From assembly GCA_963753245.1 (NCBI GenBank), contig CAVWBK010000002.1:868001-932000 (forward strand): 64,000 nt of DNA. Direction: 5' to 3'. The notes under the pieces are model-generated. The model did not search any database. It saw only the letters and a list, made by a program, of their open reading frames with translations, and had not been told where the DNA came from. Source of the stretch: VRUE01 sp963753245 (lineage in GTDB: Bacteria > Actinomycetota > Thermoleophilia > Solirubrobacterales > 70-9). Every line of letters starts with the position of its first letter. The first letter of the stretch is position 1. This document shows positions 1-9,206 of this stretch, piece by piece. A program made the position numbers and the translations under genes.

Positions 1-929
1 TCGCTAGCAAGACCGACCTCGACCCCCCCGGCAGCGGCCCGAGCGCGCTCGTCGCCGACCAGCTCGACCCCAGCCTCGCGAAGGTCGGCGAGCACGGACG
101 GCAGGAATGCCTCGGCGACCGCGGCATCAACAAGCAGCGTCTCGGCTGAGTTGCAAACCCCGGGTCGCTGGACCTTGGCGTTGATCGCGATCCGCCGCGC
201 GACCTCAAGGTCGGCGTCGGCGTGGACGTAGACGTGGCAGTTGCCAGCGGCGGCGAAGATCACAGGCACCGTGGCGAGGTCCTTGAGCGCGGCCTTCAGT
301 CCTTCGCCCCCACGCGGGATCAGCAGGTCAATCAGCCGGTCCTGGCTCGCCAGCTCGGCGAGGCCCTCGCGACCGCCACCAGCGAGCAGCGCGACCGCGT
401 CTTCGGGCAGGCCCGCCTCGGCGAGCGCCGTGCGGATGACGGCGGCCAGCGCCCCGTTGGAGCGCTCCGCGTAGCTGGAGCCGCGCAGCACGATCGCGTT
501 GGCGCTCTTGATCGTCAGCGCAGCGCAGTCGATCGTCACGTTGGGCCGCGCCTCATACACAACCGCGATCACTCCCAGCGGGACCCGCAGCTTGCGCAGC
601 GCCAAGCCGCTCTCAAGCGTGCGGTGCTCAAGCTCCTCGCCGATCGGATCGGCCAACTCGGCGACGGCTCGAACCCCGTCGGCCATCGCCGCGATTCGCC
701 CCTCGCTAAGGGTCAGACGATCACGCAGCGCCTCGCTCAGCCCGGCGGCCCGCTCGTCGCCAAGATCGGCGTCGTTGGCCTCGAGCAGTTCGGGGGCACG
801 CTCACCCAGCAGCGCCGCGGCGATCCTCAGAGCCTCGTCCCTGGCGGCGCTCGGGGCGCTGGCAAGGGGCGCCGCGGCGCGCTTGGCAGCGGCGCAGACC
901 TCGGCGATGGTCGGAGTAGTTACAGCCAT
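1..929 (-). CDS. proA: Gamma-glutamyl phosphate reductase, partial (C-terminus beyond window)
   Basis: NADPH-dependent reduction of glutamyl-5-phosphate to glutamate-5-semialdehyde, the second step of proline synthesis; cytoplasmic. The minus-strand frame opens with ATG at 927-929 and stays open to the left edge (about 309 codons of a usual 410-430). Visible family features are the aldehyde-dehydrogenase-fold stretch VPLGVIAVVYEARPNVT, the segment LLIPRGGEGL, and the catalytic-Cys region QRPGVCNSAETLL. It lies 34 bases downstream of proB on the same strand, so the two are probably one transcript. The stop codon and the last roughly 100 residues are outside the window. Confidence 0.95.
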   Translation of the reverse strand, partial: MAVTTPTIAEVCAAAKRAAAPLASAPSAARDEALRIAAALLGERAPELLEANDADLGDERAAGLSEALRDRLTLSEGRIAAMADGVRAVAELADPIGEELEHRTLESGLALRKLRVPLGVIAVVYEARPNVTIDCAALTIKSANAIVLRGSSYAERSNGALAAVIRTALAEAGLPEDAVALLAGGGREGLAELASQDRLIDLLIPRGGEGLKAALKDLATVPVIFAAAGNCHVYVHADADLEVARRIAINAKVQRPGVCNSAETLLVDAAVAEAFLPSVLADLREAGVELVGDERARAAAGGVEVGLAS

Positions 930-963
930 CGGCTAAGGGTAGCTGGGGCCGTACGGGCGCCGT

Positions 964-2055
964 CTAGACCAAGACGAAGCGATCGCGGTGGATCACCTCA
1001 TCGGCGGCCTGCGGCAGCAGCTCGCGCACCTCGGTGCTCTGCATGCCGATCACGCGGCTGAGCTCGGCTGCCGAGTAGTCGACGATCCCCTTGCCCAGAA
1101 CCCCGCCCTCCGCGGCGACCTCGACCGCCTCGCCGGCCTCAAAGTCGCCCTCGACCGCGGTGATCCCAACCGGCAGCAGACTGGAGCCGCTCTCACGCAG
1201 CACGCGCGCCGCGCCCGCATCGACGAACAGCCGGCCATGCGCGGGCTTTGCGTACTTGAGCCAGAGCTTGAATCCCGAGGCGCGGCCGCCATGAACGAGG
1301 AATCGGGTGCCGACCCCTTCCCCGCTCGCGGCGGCCGCCAGGGTCCCGGGCTTGGTCCCGTTGCAGATCACCGCCGCGACCCCCGCCTCGCTCGCCATCT
1401 GCGCCGCGGCGACCTTGCTGCGCATGCCACCCGAGCCAAAGGCCGAGGTGCGCTCGCCAATGGTCGCGATCCCCTCGAGCATCGCGAAGTCATCGACCGT
1501 CGGGATCAGCGTCGTCTCTGCGCCCGAGCCAGGCTCGGCGCTGAGGACACCGTCGACGTTGGTCAGCAATACCAGCAGTCGCGCCTTGAGCAGAATCGCG
1601 ACCTGCGCCGCGAGGAAGTCGTTGTCGCCGAAGCTGATCTCATCGGTGGCGGTCGTGTCGTTCTCGTTGACGACCGGGACGACCCTCCACTCGATCAACC
1701 GTCGCAGGGTCTGTCGGGCGTTCAAGTAATTGGTGCGAGCGGCGATATCGGCTGCCGTGAGCAACACCTGCGCCGCCCGGGTCCCGTTGGCGGCCAGACG
1801 CTGCTCGTAGGCGCGGAAGAGGTCGCCCTGACCGACCGCCGAGGCGGCCTGCAGCTCATCCATGGCCCGCGGGCGTGAGCCGAGCTCCATCAGTCGCATC
1901 CCGCGGGCGATCGCCCCTGAGGTGACCAGCGCAACCCGCTCACCGCCCTGCTCGAGGCCCGCGACCTGGGCGCAGACCGAGTCGAGCACCTCGGTGCGCA
2001 GCTCACCGTCATCGGCGGCGACAATCGAGGAGCCCAGCTTGACGACAAGGGTCAT
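964..2055 (-). CDS. proB: Glutamate 5-kinase with C-terminal PUA domain
   Basis: Phosphorylates L-glutamate to glutamyl-5-phosphate, the first and usually feedback-inhibited step of proline synthesis. The 363-residue product begins MTLVVKLGSSIV, the kinase phosphate-binding loop. The amino-acid-kinase domain covers about residues 1-255, with NENDTTATDEISFGDND and GSGGMRSK as recognisable motifs. A PUA domain follows from about residue 275. Length and two-domain layout match the usual bacterial enzyme. It precedes proA by 34 bases. Divergent from it, a plus-strand acyltransferase gene begins about 90 bases away. Confidence 0.96.
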   Translation of the reverse strand: MTLVVKLGSSIVAADDGELRTEVLDSVCAQVAGLEQGGERVALVTSGAIARGMRLMELGSRPRAMDELQAASAVGQGDLFRAYEQRLAANGTRAAQVLLTAADIAARTNYLNARQTLRRLIEWRVVPVVNENDTTATDEISFGDNDFLAAQVAILLKARLLVLLTNVDGVLSAEPGSGAETTLIPTVDDFAMLEGIATIGERTSAFGSGGMRSKVAAAQMASEAGVAAVICNGTKPGTLAAAASGEGVGTRFLVHGGRASGFKLWLKYAKPAHGRLFVDAGAARVLRESGSSLLPVGITAVEGDFEAGEAVEVAAEGGVLGKGIVDYSAAELSRVIGMQSTEVRELLPQAADEVIHRDRFVLV

Positions 2056-2142
2056 GGTCGGCTGCAGTCTAAGAGTGTTGGGGGCCGGGCCAGGCGCCAG
2101 ACTGCAGGGATCAGCAGGCCGCGGGACAAGCGCCTCCCCTAC

Positions 2143-4098
2143 ATGCCCGGGATCGACGCCCTACGCGCGATCGCCGTGTTGGCGGTGTTCTTCTACCACG
2201 CGGGCTGCGGCTGGATGCCGGGCGGCTTTCTGGGCGTCGATGTCTTCTTCGTGATCAGCGGCTACCTGATCACCTCGCTGCTGCTCAACGAGTACCGCCG
2301 CGACGGCCACATACAGCTTGGGCGCTTCTGGGCGCGACGGGCACGGCGCCTGCTGCCCGCGGTCGGGGTGCTGATCGCCGTGACCATGATCCTCGCTGCG
2401 ATCGTCGAGCCCGACCAGCTCGATTCGCTGCGCGTCGATGCGATCTCCTCGCTGCTCTACGTCGCCAACTGGCACTTCATCTTCGCCCACCAGTCCTACT
2501 TCGCTCAGTTCCAGCGGCCCTCCCTGTTTCGCCACCTCTGGTCGCTCTCAGTCGAGGAGCAGTTTTATCTCCTCTGGCCGCTTGTTTTTGCCGCCGGGAT
2601 GAGCGTCTTCGGCCGCCGAGGACTGATCGTCGGCGTGCTCGCCGGGGCGCTCGGCTCCCTCGCCCTGGCCTGGATCCTCTTTGACCCCCACCACGACGCT
2701 TCGCGCGTCTACTACGGCACCGACACCCACGCGATCGGCCTGCTGGTCGGCGTCGCGCTGGCGCTCCTCTGGGGTCCGTGGGACGTTCGCCGCGGGACCC
2801 CCGGACGTTGGAGCGGGCCGATACTCGACGCGCTCGGAGTCATCGCGCTCGCCTACCTGGTGCTGAGCTTCCTCGACGTCCATGACTATGACCTCTCGCT
2901 CTGGCACGGTGGCTATCTCTGGCTGGCGCTCTTCTCGGCAGCGCTGATCGCGACGCTCGCCCACCCCGCGGCGCGACTCGGCGGCCTGCTGGCCCAAAAG
3001 CCCGTCGTCTGGCTCGGCCTGCGCAGCTATAGCTTTTACCTCTGGCACTGGCCGGTGTTGGCACTGACCCGGCCGGGCATCGACGTCTCGCTGCCGCGCG
3101 TCGTCCTGATCCCGCTGCAGTTGCTCGCCGTGCTCGCGCTCGCCGAGCTCTCCTACCGCTTCGTCGAGGTCCCCTTCCGTCGCCGACCCGACCCGGCCGA
3201 CCCCGACGCGGGGTGGTTGCGCTTCGGCCGGCCGGCGCTGCTGGTCGCGGTGCCCGCGGTGGTCATCCTGATCGGCTGGAGCGGTCTTTTTGCGAGTGGT
3301 GATGAAGGCCCCGGCGCAGAGGCCAGGGCGGCCTCAACCGCGCAATCGGCGCTGATCGAGGTCAGGCCCGGCCCCGACCGACGGGCCGCGGCGGCGCGGG
3401 GGGCTCAGAGCGCGCCGGTGGCGCGGCCGCCGCGCATCGTCGCCTTCGGTGACTCGGTGATGATCGGCGCCAAGGAACGGCTAGCCGCGCGACTTGGGCG
3501 GCGCTTCTCGATGAATGCCAAGGTCAGCCGCCAAGCGGATGAATTCGTCGATCTGGTGCGGCGTCTGCGGGCTCGAGGCGGCAATGTGGATGCGCTGATC
3601 ATCCAAATGGGCAACAACGGCCCGCTCTACAGCGAAGAAATGGAAGCGCTCCGCCGCGCCACGGCCGGCGTCGGGGAGGTCTTTTTGATCAATGACCTGG
3701 CACCGGTGTCATGGAGCGGGGAGTCCGATGAAAAGCTCGCCGAAGCGGCCGAAACCTGGCCCCACACGACGCTGATCGATTGGCGCTCGGTGGTCGCCGG
3801 TCACCAGGACAGCCTGACCTGGGACGGCCTGCACCTGACCCCCGCCGGTGCCGGGGCCTACGCACGCCTGGTCAGCCACGAAGTGCGCTCCCGAATCGCC
3901 TGGCCAAAACCCGCCCCACGGACCCCAGAGGCCGCGGCGGGCCAAGATCAGACCGGGCACCCCGGAAACGATCCCAACAATCGCCACCCGGGGACGCCCG
4001 GTGAACCGCCGAAGAGCGCTCTACACCAACGCCACGCACTCCGTCAAGGCCGAGGACAGGCCCGCGCCAGCCCCAGCCGGCGGGTACGGCGCGGGTAA
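2143..4098 (+). CDS. OafA/YrhL-type membrane O-acyltransferase with SGNH hydrolase domain
   Basis: Probably transfers acyl groups to cell-surface glycans. The N-terminal half (about residues 1-350) is an acyltransferase-3 domain with roughly ten membrane segments and the typical opening PGIDALRAIAVLAVFFYHAG plus FFVISGYLI. A linker leads to an extracytoplasmic SGNH domain (about 425-590) showing GDSV, the GNNG block and DGLHLTPAG, the last holding the Asp-x-x-His pair. The final 60 or so residues are low-complexity, rich in Pro, Gly and Arg, and look like non-domain read-through. The ATG at 2143 sits directly at the conserved domain start and has no clear ribosome-binding site. It interrupts the obg-proB spacing on the opposite strand. 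Confidence 0.88.
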   Translation: MPGIDALRAIAVLAVFFYHAGCGWMPGGFLGVDVFFVISGYLITSLLLNEYRRDGHIQLGRFWARRARRLLPAVGVLIAVTMILAAIVEPDQLDSLRVDAISSLLYVANWHFIFAHQSYFAQFQRPSLFRHLWSLSVEEQFYLLWPLVFAAGMSVFGRRGLIVGVLAGALGSLALAWILFDPHHDASRVYYGTDTHAIGLLVGVALALLWGPWDVRRGTPGRWSGPILDALGVIALAYLVLSFLDVHDYDLSLWHGGYLWLALFSAALIATLAHPAARLGGLLAQKPVVWLGLRSYSFYLWHWPVLALTRPGIDVSLPRVVLIPLQLLAVLALAELSYRFVEVPFRRRPDPADPDAGWLRFGRPALLVAVPAVVILIGWSGLFASGDEGPGAEARAASTAQSALIEVRPGPDRRAAAARGAQSAPVARPPRIVAFGDSVMIGAKERLAARLGRRFSMNAKVSRQADEFVDLVRRLRARGGNVDALIIQMGNNGPLYSEEMEALRRATAGVGEVFLINDLAPVSWSGESDEKLAEAAETWPHTTLIDWRSVVAGHQDSLTWDGLHLTPAGAGAYARLVSHEVRSRIAWPKPAPRTPEAAAGQDQTGHPGNDPNNRHPGTPGEPPKSALHQRHALRQGRGQARASPSRRVRRG

Positions 4099-4256
4099 CT
4101 TCCAGGTCATCATCACCGCCGGAAGCATCAGCGCCTGCACCGGGTTCAATAGGGACGCTCGCGGTGAACCGAAACCAGCCCCTGCCGCGGCCAGCTTGAG
4201 CTGAGCGGCGCCGCCGGGCCAAAAGCCCTGACCGCCGCCAGCCGCATAGGGTTCCG

Positions 4257-5096
4257 GTGGTGGGCACCCGGCATAGTGAGATCTCGGTCGGCGGCGTTCG
4301 TTCGCCGGTCCTCGAAGCGGGGCCCGAAGCTCCCGAGCAGGCGGTGGTCTTCGTCCACGGTAATCCGGGCTCGATCCATGACTGGGAACGGCTGTTGGGG
4401 GCCAGCGGTGAGCACGGCAGGGCGATCGCGATCGACATGCCCGGCTTCGGTGAGGCGGACAAGCCGAGGGACTTTTCCTACACGATCGAGGGCTACGCCG
4501 CCCACCTCGACGGCGCGCTGTCCCAACTAGGCGTCGAGCGGGCCCATCTGGTCCTGCATGACTTCGGGGGGCCGTGGGGCCTGCGCTGGGCGGCCGAGAA
4601 CCCAGACTCTTACGCCAGCACGACGCTGGTCAACACCGGCATCCTGCAGGACTACCGCTGGCATCTGATGGCCAGGATCTGGCGGACGCCGGGGCTCGGC
4701 GAGCTCTTCTTCGCCAGCACGACCCGCGGCGCGATGCGGATCGCCCTGAAGCGCGGACAGCTCCGCCCGCTGCCCGAAGAAGCGTTCGAGCTCTTTTACC
4801 GCGCCAACAAAGACAGGGGCACTCAGCGGGCGGTGCTGCGCCTTTACCGGTCGAGCTCGCCGGATGCGATCGAGTCTTTGGCAGAGCCGCTGCGCGAGCT
4901 CGACCGCCCGACCCTGGTGGTCTGGGGCAGACACGATCCCTACATCGGGGTCGAGCAGGCCGAGAAGCAAAAGCTGGTCTTTGCAGGTGCTGAGGTCCTC
5001 GTCTTGCCGGAGAGCGGGCACTGGCCGATGTGGGATGCGCCGAGCGAGCTCGAGGCCGCGATCGTCCCTTTCTTGGCCAGGCAACTGAGCGGCTAG
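4257..5096 (+). CDS. Alpha/beta hydrolase, haloalkane dehalogenase/epoxide hydrolase-like
   Basis: A 279-residue cytoplasmic alpha/beta hydrolase. The oxyanion-hole motif FVHGNPGS is near residue 32, and the nucleophile elbow is HDFGG, with Asp rather than Ser at the nucleophile position. A catalytic-acid region VWGRHDPYIG and the histidine in SGHWPMWDAP complete the triad. An Asp nucleophile is typical of haloalkane dehalogenases and epoxide hydrolases, not of esterases. The substrate cannot be told from sequence. The start is GTG at 4257. The gene stands alone on the plus strand, convergent with obg (28-base gap). Confidence 0.85.
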   Translation: MVGTRHSEISVGGVRSPVLEAGPEAPEQAVVFVHGNPGSIHDWERLLGASGEHGRAIAIDMPGFGEADKPRDFSYTIEGYAAHLDGALSQLGVERAHLVLHDFGGPWGLRWAAENPDSYASTTLVNTGILQDYRWHLMARIWRTPGLGELFFASTTRGAMRIALKRGQLRPLPEEAFELFYRANKDRGTQRAVLRLYRSSSPDAIESLAEPLRELDRPTLVVWGRHDPYIGVEQAEKQKLVFAGAEVLVLPESGHWPMWDAPSELEAAIVPFLARQLSG

Positions 5097-5124
5097 CCCT
5101 GAGCGCCCGGCGCGGTGCTTGTCC

Positions 5125-6420
5125 TCAAGGATGCAGCTCGAACTCGTGCTCGCCGATCCGCACCTCATCACCGGGCTCAAAGCCCGCCGCTCGCAGGGCG
5201 GCGATCACGCCGATCTCATTGAGCCGGCTCTCCAGGTAGGCGAGCGCCTCTTCGTTGCTGGTGTCGTGGCGCTCGAAGAGCAGCTCGACGCCACGGCCGA
5301 GAATCCGGAAGCGGCCGTCGGACTCGCGCTCGACTGAGTAACCACCCTCACCAACCGGGCGGTAGACGCGGTGCTCGACCTCGAACTGCGCCGGGCCGGG
5401 TCCGGGCGCCTTAGAGCCGGCCACCTCAGAAAGCTGGGGGAGCTCGGAGAAGATCGCCCCACGCAGCTCGTCGAGGCCGGCGCCGGTCGCCGCTGAGACC
5501 GGCAGGACCCCGAGCACCCGGGCGCCGAGTCGCCGCCGCCAGTCTCTGAGAGCGATGCCGACATCATCGGCGGGGAGCAGGTCGCGCTTGGAGAGGACGA
5601 CGAGCTCGGGCAGAGCGTCGAGGCCAGCACCGTAGGAGGCGAGCTCGGTTCGAATCGCTCGATAGTTGGATTCAGGGTCGCCATCTAGGGGCGCCAGATC
5701 GACTAGGTGGATCAGCATCGCGCAACGCTCGACGTGGGCGAGGAACTCATGACCCAGACCGGCCCCCTCCGCGGCGCCCTCGATCAGTCCCGGAATGTCG
5801 GCGAGGACGACCTGGCGCTCCACGCCGTCGAGGACTCCGAGCGCCGGGGAGATCGTCGTGAACGGGTACTCGGCGACCTTTGGCGCGGCGCGGGTCAGGC
5901 GACCGAGCAGGGAGGACTTACCGGCGTTGGGCAGACCGATTAGCCCCGCGTCGGCGAGCAGCTTGAGGCGCAGCTCGATCCAGCCCTCCTCGCCACTCGT
6001 GCCCCGCTCGGCAAAGCGGGGGGACTGGCGGGTCGAGTTGGCGAAGCGCTTGTTGCCATGCCCGCCGCGTCCACCGTGAGCCACGACGGCGCTTTGGCCG
6101 GCGCCGATCAGATCCAGCGAGGCGCCATCGACACCGACCCCCTGGGTCCCCGGCGGCACCGGGATCTCTCGGTCGCTGCCGCGCGCACCGTGGCGGTTTG
6201 CGCCCTCGCCGTGGCGCCCGCGGCCGGCCCGAAAGTGCTTGCTCGCGCTGAGCGCCCCGAGGTCGCGCCGCGAGGGGTCACAGATCAGGACCACATCCCC
6301 ACCGTGCCCGCCATCTCCTCCGTCGGGCCCGCCGCGCGGCACGTGCGCCTCGCGGCGAAAGCTGACGCAACCATTGCCGCCCGCCCCGGCTTCGACAAAT
6401 ATCTTCGCCCGGTCATACAT
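5125..6420 (-). CDS. obg: Obg-family GTPase
   Basis: GTPase associated with the large ribosomal subunit and stress control; cytoplasmic. The 431-residue product has the glycine-rich Obg fold (about 1-158, starting MYDRAKIFVEAGAGGNGCVS), then the G domain with P-loop GLPNAGKSS, DIPGLIEGA and the base-recognition SKRD. A C-terminal OCT domain (about 350-431) follows, as in many Gram-positive Obg proteins. It lies downstream of rplU and rpmA, the classical arrangement, with about 180 bases to rpmA. Confidence 0.97.
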   Translation of the reverse strand: MYDRAKIFVEAGAGGNGCVSFRREAHVPRGGPDGGDGGHGGDVVLICDPSRRDLGALSASKHFRAGRGRHGEGANRHGARGSDREIPVPPGTQGVGVDGASLDLIGAGQSAVVAHGGRGGHGNKRFANSTRQSPRFAERGTSGEEGWIELRLKLLADAGLIGLPNAGKSSLLGRLTRAAPKVAEYPFTTISPALGVLDGVERQVVLADIPGLIEGAAEGAGLGHEFLAHVERCAMLIHLVDLAPLDGDPESNYRAIRTELASYGAGLDALPELVVLSKRDLLPADDVGIALRDWRRRLGARVLGVLPVSAATGAGLDELRGAIFSELPQLSEVAGSKAPGPGPAQFEVEHRVYRPVGEGGYSVERESDGRFRILGRGVELLFERHDTSNEEALAYLESRLNEIGVIAALRAAGFEPGDEVRIGEHEFELHP

Positions 6421-6602
6421 CGCTCAGAGAGTAATGCGGCGCTTTGGCCGTGCCACCCACCCATGGCCCCCGCCGGTTTGCGCGCAGGCTGCGCGCCGGC
6501 TCGGTTCGCGGGACCCGGAGGTCACGGCCTCGCCAGCCGTTTCGGCTCCCCGCCGCGCGCCCGAAATCAATCCCGCGAGCGCCGAGGCGCCGGCCCTCCG
6601 CC

Positions 6603-6854
6603 CTAGTCCGGGATGACCGAGATCGTGCGGCCCTTGCGGGCTGGCTTGAACTGCACGGTCCCTTCCTGTTTGGCGAAGATCGTGTGGTCGCGGCCCAAGC
6701 CGGTGCCCTCGCCGGGCCAAAAGCGTGTCCCCCGCTGGCGGACGATGATCTCGCCGCCGCTCACCCGCTGTCCGGCGAAGACCTTGACGCCGAGCATCTT
6801 GGGATTGGATTCGCGGCCGTTTCGGCTGGAGCCGAGCCCTTTCTTATGAGCCAT
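6603..6854 (-). CDS. rpmA: 50S ribosomal protein L27
   Basis: Large-subunit protein near the peptidyl-transferase centre. The 83-residue product starts MAHKKGLGSSRNGRES, the canonical L27 N-terminus, and contains RQRGTRFWPG and GRDHTIFA. The ATG at 6854 was chosen over upstream in-frame starts because of this canonical start and because a GAGGAGG ribosome-binding site sits 6 bases before it. That site and the start codon lie inside the 3' end of rplU, an 11-base overlap, suggesting coupled translation. There is no N-terminal extension of the kind cleaved in Firmicutes. Confidence 0.97.
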   Translation of the reverse strand: MAHKKGLGSSRNGRESNPKMLGVKVFAGQRVSGGEIIVRQRGTRFWPGEGTGLGRDHTIFAKQEGTVQFKPARKGRTISVIPD

Positions 6855-7305
6855 CTCCGGCCTCCTCTTTTGCTGCGGGTTTTTTGGTCTTGGCTTTATC
6901 GGCGGCTTTGGCTTTCGCCGCCGGCTTTGATTTTGCCTCGGCTTTGGTTTTGCCAGCCGCTTTCTTCTCAGCCGGCTTGGCGGCCGCATTCTTCGCCGCT
7001 CCCATTCTCAGCTCGGTGACCTCAAGCCTGGTCAGCTCCGAGCGGTGCCCGGCGCGCCTTCGGTAGCCCTTCTTGGGCTTGTATTTGAAGACCTTGATCT
7101 TGGGCCCCCGCAGATGCTCGGCGACGGTCGCCTCGACCTTCACCTTCTCGAGCTCCTTGGGCTCGGCGACGACCTCCTCGTCGCGGAACATCACCGGCCG
7201 CAGGTCGACCTTGTCCCCCTCTTTGACATCGAGGCGATCGACCAGCAGGGCGGTGCCCTTCTCGACCTTGTACTGCTTACCTCCGCTCTCTACGACCGCG
7301 TACAT
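6844..7305 (-). CDS. rplU: 50S ribosomal protein L21 with long Ala/Lys-rich C-terminal tail
   Basis: Binds 23S rRNA in the large subunit. The L21 fold occupies about residues 1-101, starting MYAVVESGGKQYKV and including KYKPKKGYRRRAGHRS. It is followed by about 50 residues of Ala-Lys repeats ending in an acidic stretch, making the protein clearly longer than the usual 100-105 residues. An ATG two codons upstream (7311) overlaps the RNase gene stop as ATGA. The ATG at 7305 is preferred because AAGGA lies 9 bases before it but only 3 before the other, and because L21 normally begins MYAVV. Confidence 0.95.
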   Translation of the reverse strand: MYAVVESGGKQYKVEKGTALLVDRLDVKEGDKVDLRPVMFRDEEVVAEPKELEKVKVEATVAEHLRGPKIKVFKYKPKKGYRRRAGHRSELTRLEVTELRMGAAKNAAAKPAEKKAAGKTKAEAKSKPAAKAKAADKAKTKKPAAKEEAGDGS

Positions 7306-7307
7306 GC

Positions 7308-9158
7308 TCATTCGTCCTTGTCGCCCTGGGTGGAGCGCGCCCGTCCAGGATCGCTTTTGCGACCGCGACGAGAACTGCGCGAGTCGGCGGATTCTAGCTG
7401 GGAGTCCTCCGCGCCGCCGTTTGAGGAGCCGTTGCCGCCCTCCGCGCCGAGCAGCGAGGCAACCGCGGCGGCGCGCTGGACCTCCTCGATGCGCACCAGC
7501 TTGCGCTCGCCGACGTATCGGCCCCCGCCGCTGACACTGACGATGTAGGAATCGACGCGGGCGACCGCGTCATCGGCGTTATACATGTGCGGCTCCTCGA
7601 TCTTGACCAACACCTCCTCGCCAACCTTGAAGGGCAGGGCGCGGGCCTCGATCTCCGCGCGCCCGCCGGACTCGACCACGTCGAAGGTCTCGATCGGCAG
7701 CGCATCGCCGCCCTCGAAGTGAAATTGGTGAGCGGTCTCGGCCTCGAGCTCGGCCAAGCCGCTGTCAGCATCGATCAGCTCAGCTGCCACCTTCGGGTTG
7801 ACGCGGACCAAGAAAGCCTCAACGTCGGGCGACTCGGCGGCGACATCGCGCAGCTTGCGCAGGCCTTCGATCGCAACCGTCTCGGCCGAGAGCACAACCC
7901 CCTCACCCGCGCAGGTCGGGCACGGCGCGGTGAGGATCTCGCGCACGCCGTCGGTGACGTTTTGACGGGTCATCTCGACCAAGCCCAGCGGTGAGACCTC
8001 GACGACGTAGCTCTTGGACTTGTCGGCGTCAAGCGCTTTGCGCAGCGTTTTCAGGACCTTGTCGCGGTTGCGCGCACGCGCCATGTCGATGAAGTCGATG
8101 ACGATGATTCCGCCGATGTCGCGCAGCCGCAGTTGGCGGACAACCTCATCGGCGGCCTCGGTGTTGACCCTGGTGATCGTCTCCTCAAGGCCACCTTTGC
8201 CACGCCCGGTGAAGCTGCCACTGTTGACGTCGATCACGGTCAGCGCCTCGGCGTAATCGATGATCAGATAGCCGCCGGAGGGCAGGTCGACCCGACGGTT
8301 GAGGGTCGACTCGATCTCCCGGTCAACCCCCCATTTCTCAAACAGCGGCTTCTTGCCTTTGTACTGCTCGACTCCGCCGACCAGCTCCGGCGCCGTGCGC
8401 TGAAAGAAGCTGGTGACTCGTTCGAACTGCTTGGTCGAGTCGATGATCGCGGTCTCGAAATCGCTGAGGAACACGTCGCGCAGGACCCGCACCGGCAGGT
8501 CGGCCTCCTGGAATACGAGGTTGGGCGCCTCGGTCTGCTCGGCGCGCTTGGCTAGCACCTCGCTGAGCTTGTGCAGGTAGCCGATCTCGCGCACGAAATC
8601 TGATTTTTTTGCTCCATGCGCGGCTGTGCGGACGATCAGGCCCCCCGGGCCCTTGTCCTTGAAGGTCCGATCGACCATTTTGCGCAGCCGGTCACGCTCG
8701 GATTCAGTCAGCCGCCGGCTGACCCCGACGCCACTGCCCTGCGGTGCGTAGACCAGGTAGCGACCGGCAATCGAGACATTCATTGAGAGCCGGGCGCCCT
8801 TGGTCTTGAGCGGATCCTTGACCACCTGGACGATGATCTCCTGGCCCGACTTGATCAGCTCATCGATTCGTTTGCCAGAGCCGCGCCCGCGCTTGGGCGC
8901 CTGCTGGCCGTCGGGGAGGACGATCTCATCGACGTGCAAAAAGCCATTGCGCTCGAGGCCGATGTCGACGAATGCGGCCTCCATGCCGGGCAGGACGTTG
9001 TCGACCTTCCCCTTGTAGATGTTGCCGACGATCGAGCGTCGGCCGCGTCGCTCGACATAGATCTCGGCAACCGTGGGCTTGGCGCCTTTTGCCTTGGACT
9101 CAAGGACGGCGACCCGTGTCTCGCCGCGATCGGCGGACACCAAAATTGTTTTTTTCAT
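7308..9158 (-). CDS. rne: Ribonuclease E/G
   Basis: Endoribonuclease for rRNA maturation and mRNA decay. The 616-residue protein has an S1-like RNA-binding region near the N-terminus (NIYKGKVDNVLPGMEAAFVD) and a catalytic domain with IDVNSGSFTG and IIVIDFIDM, the metal-binding aspartates. The zinc-link CPTCAGEG lies near residue 410. About 150 further residues end in a low-complexity Gly/Ser/Arg tail. It is shorter than E. coli RNase E and has no large scaffold domain; naming it rng would be equally fair. It precedes rplU with an ATGA-type overlap at the alternative L21 start. Confidence 0.93.
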   Translation of the reverse strand: MKKTILVSADRGETRVAVLESKAKGAKPTVAEIYVERRGRRSIVGNIYKGKVDNVLPGMEAAFVDIGLERNGFLHVDEIVLPDGQQAPKRGRGSGKRIDELIKSGQEIIVQVVKDPLKTKGARLSMNVSIAGRYLVYAPQGSGVGVSRRLTESERDRLRKMVDRTFKDKGPGGLIVRTAAHGAKKSDFVREIGYLHKLSEVLAKRAEQTEAPNLVFQEADLPVRVLRDVFLSDFETAIIDSTKQFERVTSFFQRTAPELVGGVEQYKGKKPLFEKWGVDREIESTLNRRVDLPSGGYLIIDYAEALTVIDVNSGSFTGRGKGGLEETITRVNTEAADEVVRQLRLRDIGGIIVIDFIDMARARNRDKVLKTLRKALDADKSKSYVVEVSPLGLVEMTRQNVTDGVREILTAPCPTCAGEGVVLSAETVAIEGLRKLRDVAAESPDVEAFLVRVNPKVAAELIDADSGLAELEAETAHQFHFEGGDALPIETFDVVESGGRAEIEARALPFKVGEEVLVKIEEPHMYNADDAVARVDSYIVSVSGGGRYVGERKLVRIEEVQRAAAVASLLGAEGGNGSSNGGAEDSQLESADSRSSRRGRKSDPGRARSTQGDKDE

Positions 9159-9206
9159 TTTCTGCTCAGTTCAGTTAGCTACGCGCACCCGGGGGCCCTG
9201 ACGGGG

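Noticed and set aside
222..1061. 279-codon plus-strand frame opposite proA/proB
   Set aside because: Antisense to ProA with its catalytic Cys region; no domain in the plus frame.
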